Positions 61,351 through 64,000 of a stretch of 64,000 bases of DNA are shown piece by piece. The position numbers and the translations under genes were made by a program. The DNA comes from Taeniopygia guttata (lineage: Eukaryota; Chordata; Aves; Passeriformes; Estrildidae), in the NCBI RefSeq assembly GCF_048771995.1, contig NC_133030.1, positions 53,786,001 through 53,850,000 of the forward strand, in the 5' to 3' direction. The stretch's first letter is position 1; the number at the start of each line of letters is the position of its first letter. A model generated the notes under the pieces. The model was not told the DNA's origin. It did no database searches and saw nothing but the letters and a program-made list of their open reading frames with translations.

Positions 61351-64000
61351 TTAAATTAGGCAATAAAAGAATCCCATGCTGCATAAGACCTAATCAAAAG
61401 GCAGAATTTCCAATCTGGAGGGAATCTTGTTATTTCAACTTTCATTTCCATCCAAAAACAGGTCAAGAAATCAAAAAATCAATTAAATTAATTGGTGGAG
61501 CACAAATAGCAGAATAATTTAGGTTTGAAAATGTCTATAGACAAAATGCTGTTTCTTCCAACTGAAAATATAATTGTCCCAGGCTGAAAAGTCCTGGACT
61601 ATGATCCTCTTCTCACATGGCTAGAAATCAAGACTATTCTGCTAGAAATCCATGAATTACATTGGTGGAAACCTTCACATGGGCAATAAAAATACACAGA
61701 ATTACAAGCATTTGATAAAGCCAAGTGCTTTGGAAAGCTTTACGCTTTCAAGCTTCAGGGCATAAAGTAACCCAGGAATCAGGAGAAAATTTAATGGCTT
61801 ATCCCCATGACTGTGATAGTGGAGGCCAGGCAGTCACACTGCCTCACCAGGACTGTGGGGAGCACATCTGCTCAACAGAAATACAGGAACTTCCATATTC
61901 TCTTCTGTTTAGCAAATGCTGGGATTATGGCACACGCTGGACACAGGCTAGTGAATAGAACTTGTGAATGGCAGAGTCCAAACTGTCTGCTGGGCTTCAC
62001 AGGCAGCTGAGAGACAACAGGAGGAGGCAGCAGCTGGCCCTGCACTGGGAAATCCTGGCTGTCAGAAGCAGCCAGGCAAGATCTGGCAAGGCACTCCCAA
62101 AGAAAGTGGAGACAAGCTGTCTGCCCGGCTCTCTGAATGCAGTTTTGGACCCATGAGCAAAGAAACTCTCTTCAGACATTTGACTCCTCTCCAGAGTTCA
62201 GGAAATTAGAATTGGATATATTCATTGTGAGGGATACAAGGTGTCACGCCATTCTGCTACCAAGTGCTCCTTTTACTGAAGACAGCTCAAAATTACTCTC
62301 CCGTTTGGGCCTTTCCTGTTGTTTTTGGTTTTTTTTAAACAGGATTCTTTCAAAAGGTCGTAGCCTTCAGGCCACAAGGTAATCTTTAGCCATCTGCTTA
62401 ATTTTTTCGAGAAAGCTGACACCAACCCTTGTTGAAAAGTGTCACTTTGGGGGAAAAAAATACGTGGATATTCCCCCACAAAGCTCATTCTGCAGGGTAC
62501 CAGGGGACAGCTCAAGCTCTGGACAAGGCAGATGTCTTATCTGTATCACCAAAGTCAATACCAGCAAAACTGCCAGTTGACTTTTGATGTAAAAAGCAGA
62601 AATTGAGGAAGAGTGCTACTGCCATGTCTTCTAAGAGTGAGGACCAGTGTGTAACACTTGCACCACCAGCACCACCAGCTCTTCCGTGGGGAAGGTGGTC
62701 CCCGTGTCTGGAACAGCAAAATTACAGTGATGGGAAACTGTAGTTTCAAGCGTAGCACACAATAAATATTTTAAATGCCATAAAGTTCAGAGCTGAGCAT
62801 TCAAATTCAGGATGTTCATTTGTCCCAAATCTAGTCATTTGAACATCTGGACATGACTACAGCTGCTGCTTGTAGAGGATTGTTAGGAAAAGAGAGAAGA
62901 GCCTTTGGGGTACCTCATCTGCAGGCACTCATTGGTTGTTCATCATTTTTTAAAAGTTGAAATCAACATCTGGTTTTGTGTAATATGGTAGTGCTCTAAG
63001 GATTATATCACAAGGTAAAAGAAAAGACTTGAGGAAATTAACATCCCAACTTCAAATTTGAGACTTTTAGAGGTATTCAAAGGAGTTAAAACCCAATTGC
63101 AAAAGAAGAAAAATTGGCTTTTCCAGACAAACTATTTTCACAGTCCAAAAAAGAATGCAGAATATGCTGAACCAAGCGTTTTATAGATAACTTCAGAACT
63201 AAGCTGAAAAAACAGGTTGATTTGTGCCCAACCATTTATATGTAGCTGGGGGTAAATCACTTCCAAAGACAAGTTCAGTTACCACCTGAGTGAGAGAATG
63301 CAATGGAAGGGTCAGTCAAAATTCTTTCTTTAGAGAGACCTGCATTGTTCATTCCTGATTCCATCCAGCCTCCAACTCCATTCTACAGTCTTGTCTAGCC
63401 TCCACAGTGATTTTGTAAAGTCAAACACAATGGAAGTGCAACAAAACCAATTTTCAAGTCATTGAACCCTCACACAAAATAGAGACACATTTTTTCTACA
63501 TAATTCTAGCAAAAATTTTCAAGTCTCAGGCTAGGGCATTGGTCCTAGATCATTTCTGCTGCCCAGAATAGGAAACAGCATCCATTTCAAAATTATTGAG
63601 AATGCTGGAAAATCTGAAATTAATGAAATAACTTGTAATCAGGGCAAAAAGAAAAAAAAAAATGTCTAACTTCAGAAATCAGCTGGATGGATCCAAAATT
63701 CAAGATGAAATTCAAGACAACTGTATTTACTGGAGAAACAAAAAGGAAAGCTTGAGCTAATCTCTCACCCAAAATCCAACCACAGTGTCTGGACTCAACA
63801 GGGTCAGGTTATTTTCCCATAGTATCAAAACCACAACTAGAAATAGTCAAAAGAAGTAACTGTCAAAAGAAGCCACTCATTTCATTAAGTTTCCAGTACA
63901 GCTCTGATCAAAGTGACAGTTACACTTCAACAAAGTCTTTTGATCTTGTTGATGCTCAGCTGAATGGAATCATCACGTCTTCAGAGCCGTGCCCAATGAG

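Larger units (their letters stand above)
57366..64000. other. AT-rich non-coding DNA, nothing firmly recognised
   Basis: No gene supported over 6.6 kb. Small tandem duplications lie at 58,364-58,393 (aaaatattcct units) and 58,500-58,541 (two 21-base units), and a TA/TG tract at 61,323-61,350. Open frames are at most 81 codons. Confidence 0.5.

Noticed and set aside
1..64000. Prokaryotic-style systems (operons, CRISPR arrays, phage or plasmid genes)
   Set aside because: Sequence composition, CR1 and LTR elements, and absence of long gene-dense frames show vertebrate nuclear DNA.

Overview
This is vertebrate nuclear DNA, almost certainly from a bird. The evidence is several CR1 LINE fragments with the avian 3' end, a solo LTR of the abundant avian ERVL type, an AT-rich background with long stretches free of repeats, and a sharply bounded CpG-island cluster. 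No bacterial, plasmid, phage or CRISPR feature is present, and no intact protein-coding gene can be read. Nearly all open frames are under 130 codons. They are chance frames, LINE relics, or stop-poor frames inside the CpG islands.

Layout. 1-24.8 kb is mostly unannotatable AT-rich DNA with a CR1 relic (0.8-1.1 kb), an ERVL-type solo LTR (6.29-6.88 kb), a 2.2-kb minus-strand CR1 (7.45-9.62 kb) interrupted by a second solo LTR (8,765-9,074), small CR1 tails at 13.25 and 15.17 kb, and a CR1 at 17.5-17.9 kb. 24.87-28.88 kb is the functional-looking core: two CpG islands flank a less GC-rich block (26.8-27.35 kb) with clustered TAAT/ATTA motifs and short dyads. The first island holds the best gene evidence: a good-context ATG at 25,696, an open frame to 25,760, and a strong 5' splice site at 25,761 on the plus strand. 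About 540 bases away a strong 5' splice site points the other way on the minus strand (25,217), so a divergent promoter is possible. I cannot name the gene. 28.9-64 kb is AT-rich with very old repeats (MIR/CORE-SINE-like pieces at 29.5, 45.2 and 48.2 kb; ancient CR1/L3-like relics at 38.4, 39.0-40.0 and 56.85-57.36 kb), a 26-bp minisatellite at 53.86 kb and a 40-bp-arm inverted repeat at 33.86-34.00 kb.

Interpretation. The simplest reading is the 5' end of a CpG-island gene, possibly a developmental regulator, with its first exon near 25.4-25.76 kb and a long first intron or a regulatory desert downstream. The gene may run either way, or there may be a divergent non-coding partner. I found no convincing new biological system. 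The items most worth testing are the paired outward splice donors in the first island, the inter-island block, the inverted repeat at 33.9 kb and the small CpG-dense patch at 18.65 kb. Repeat calls rest on remembered consensus patterns, not on a search.
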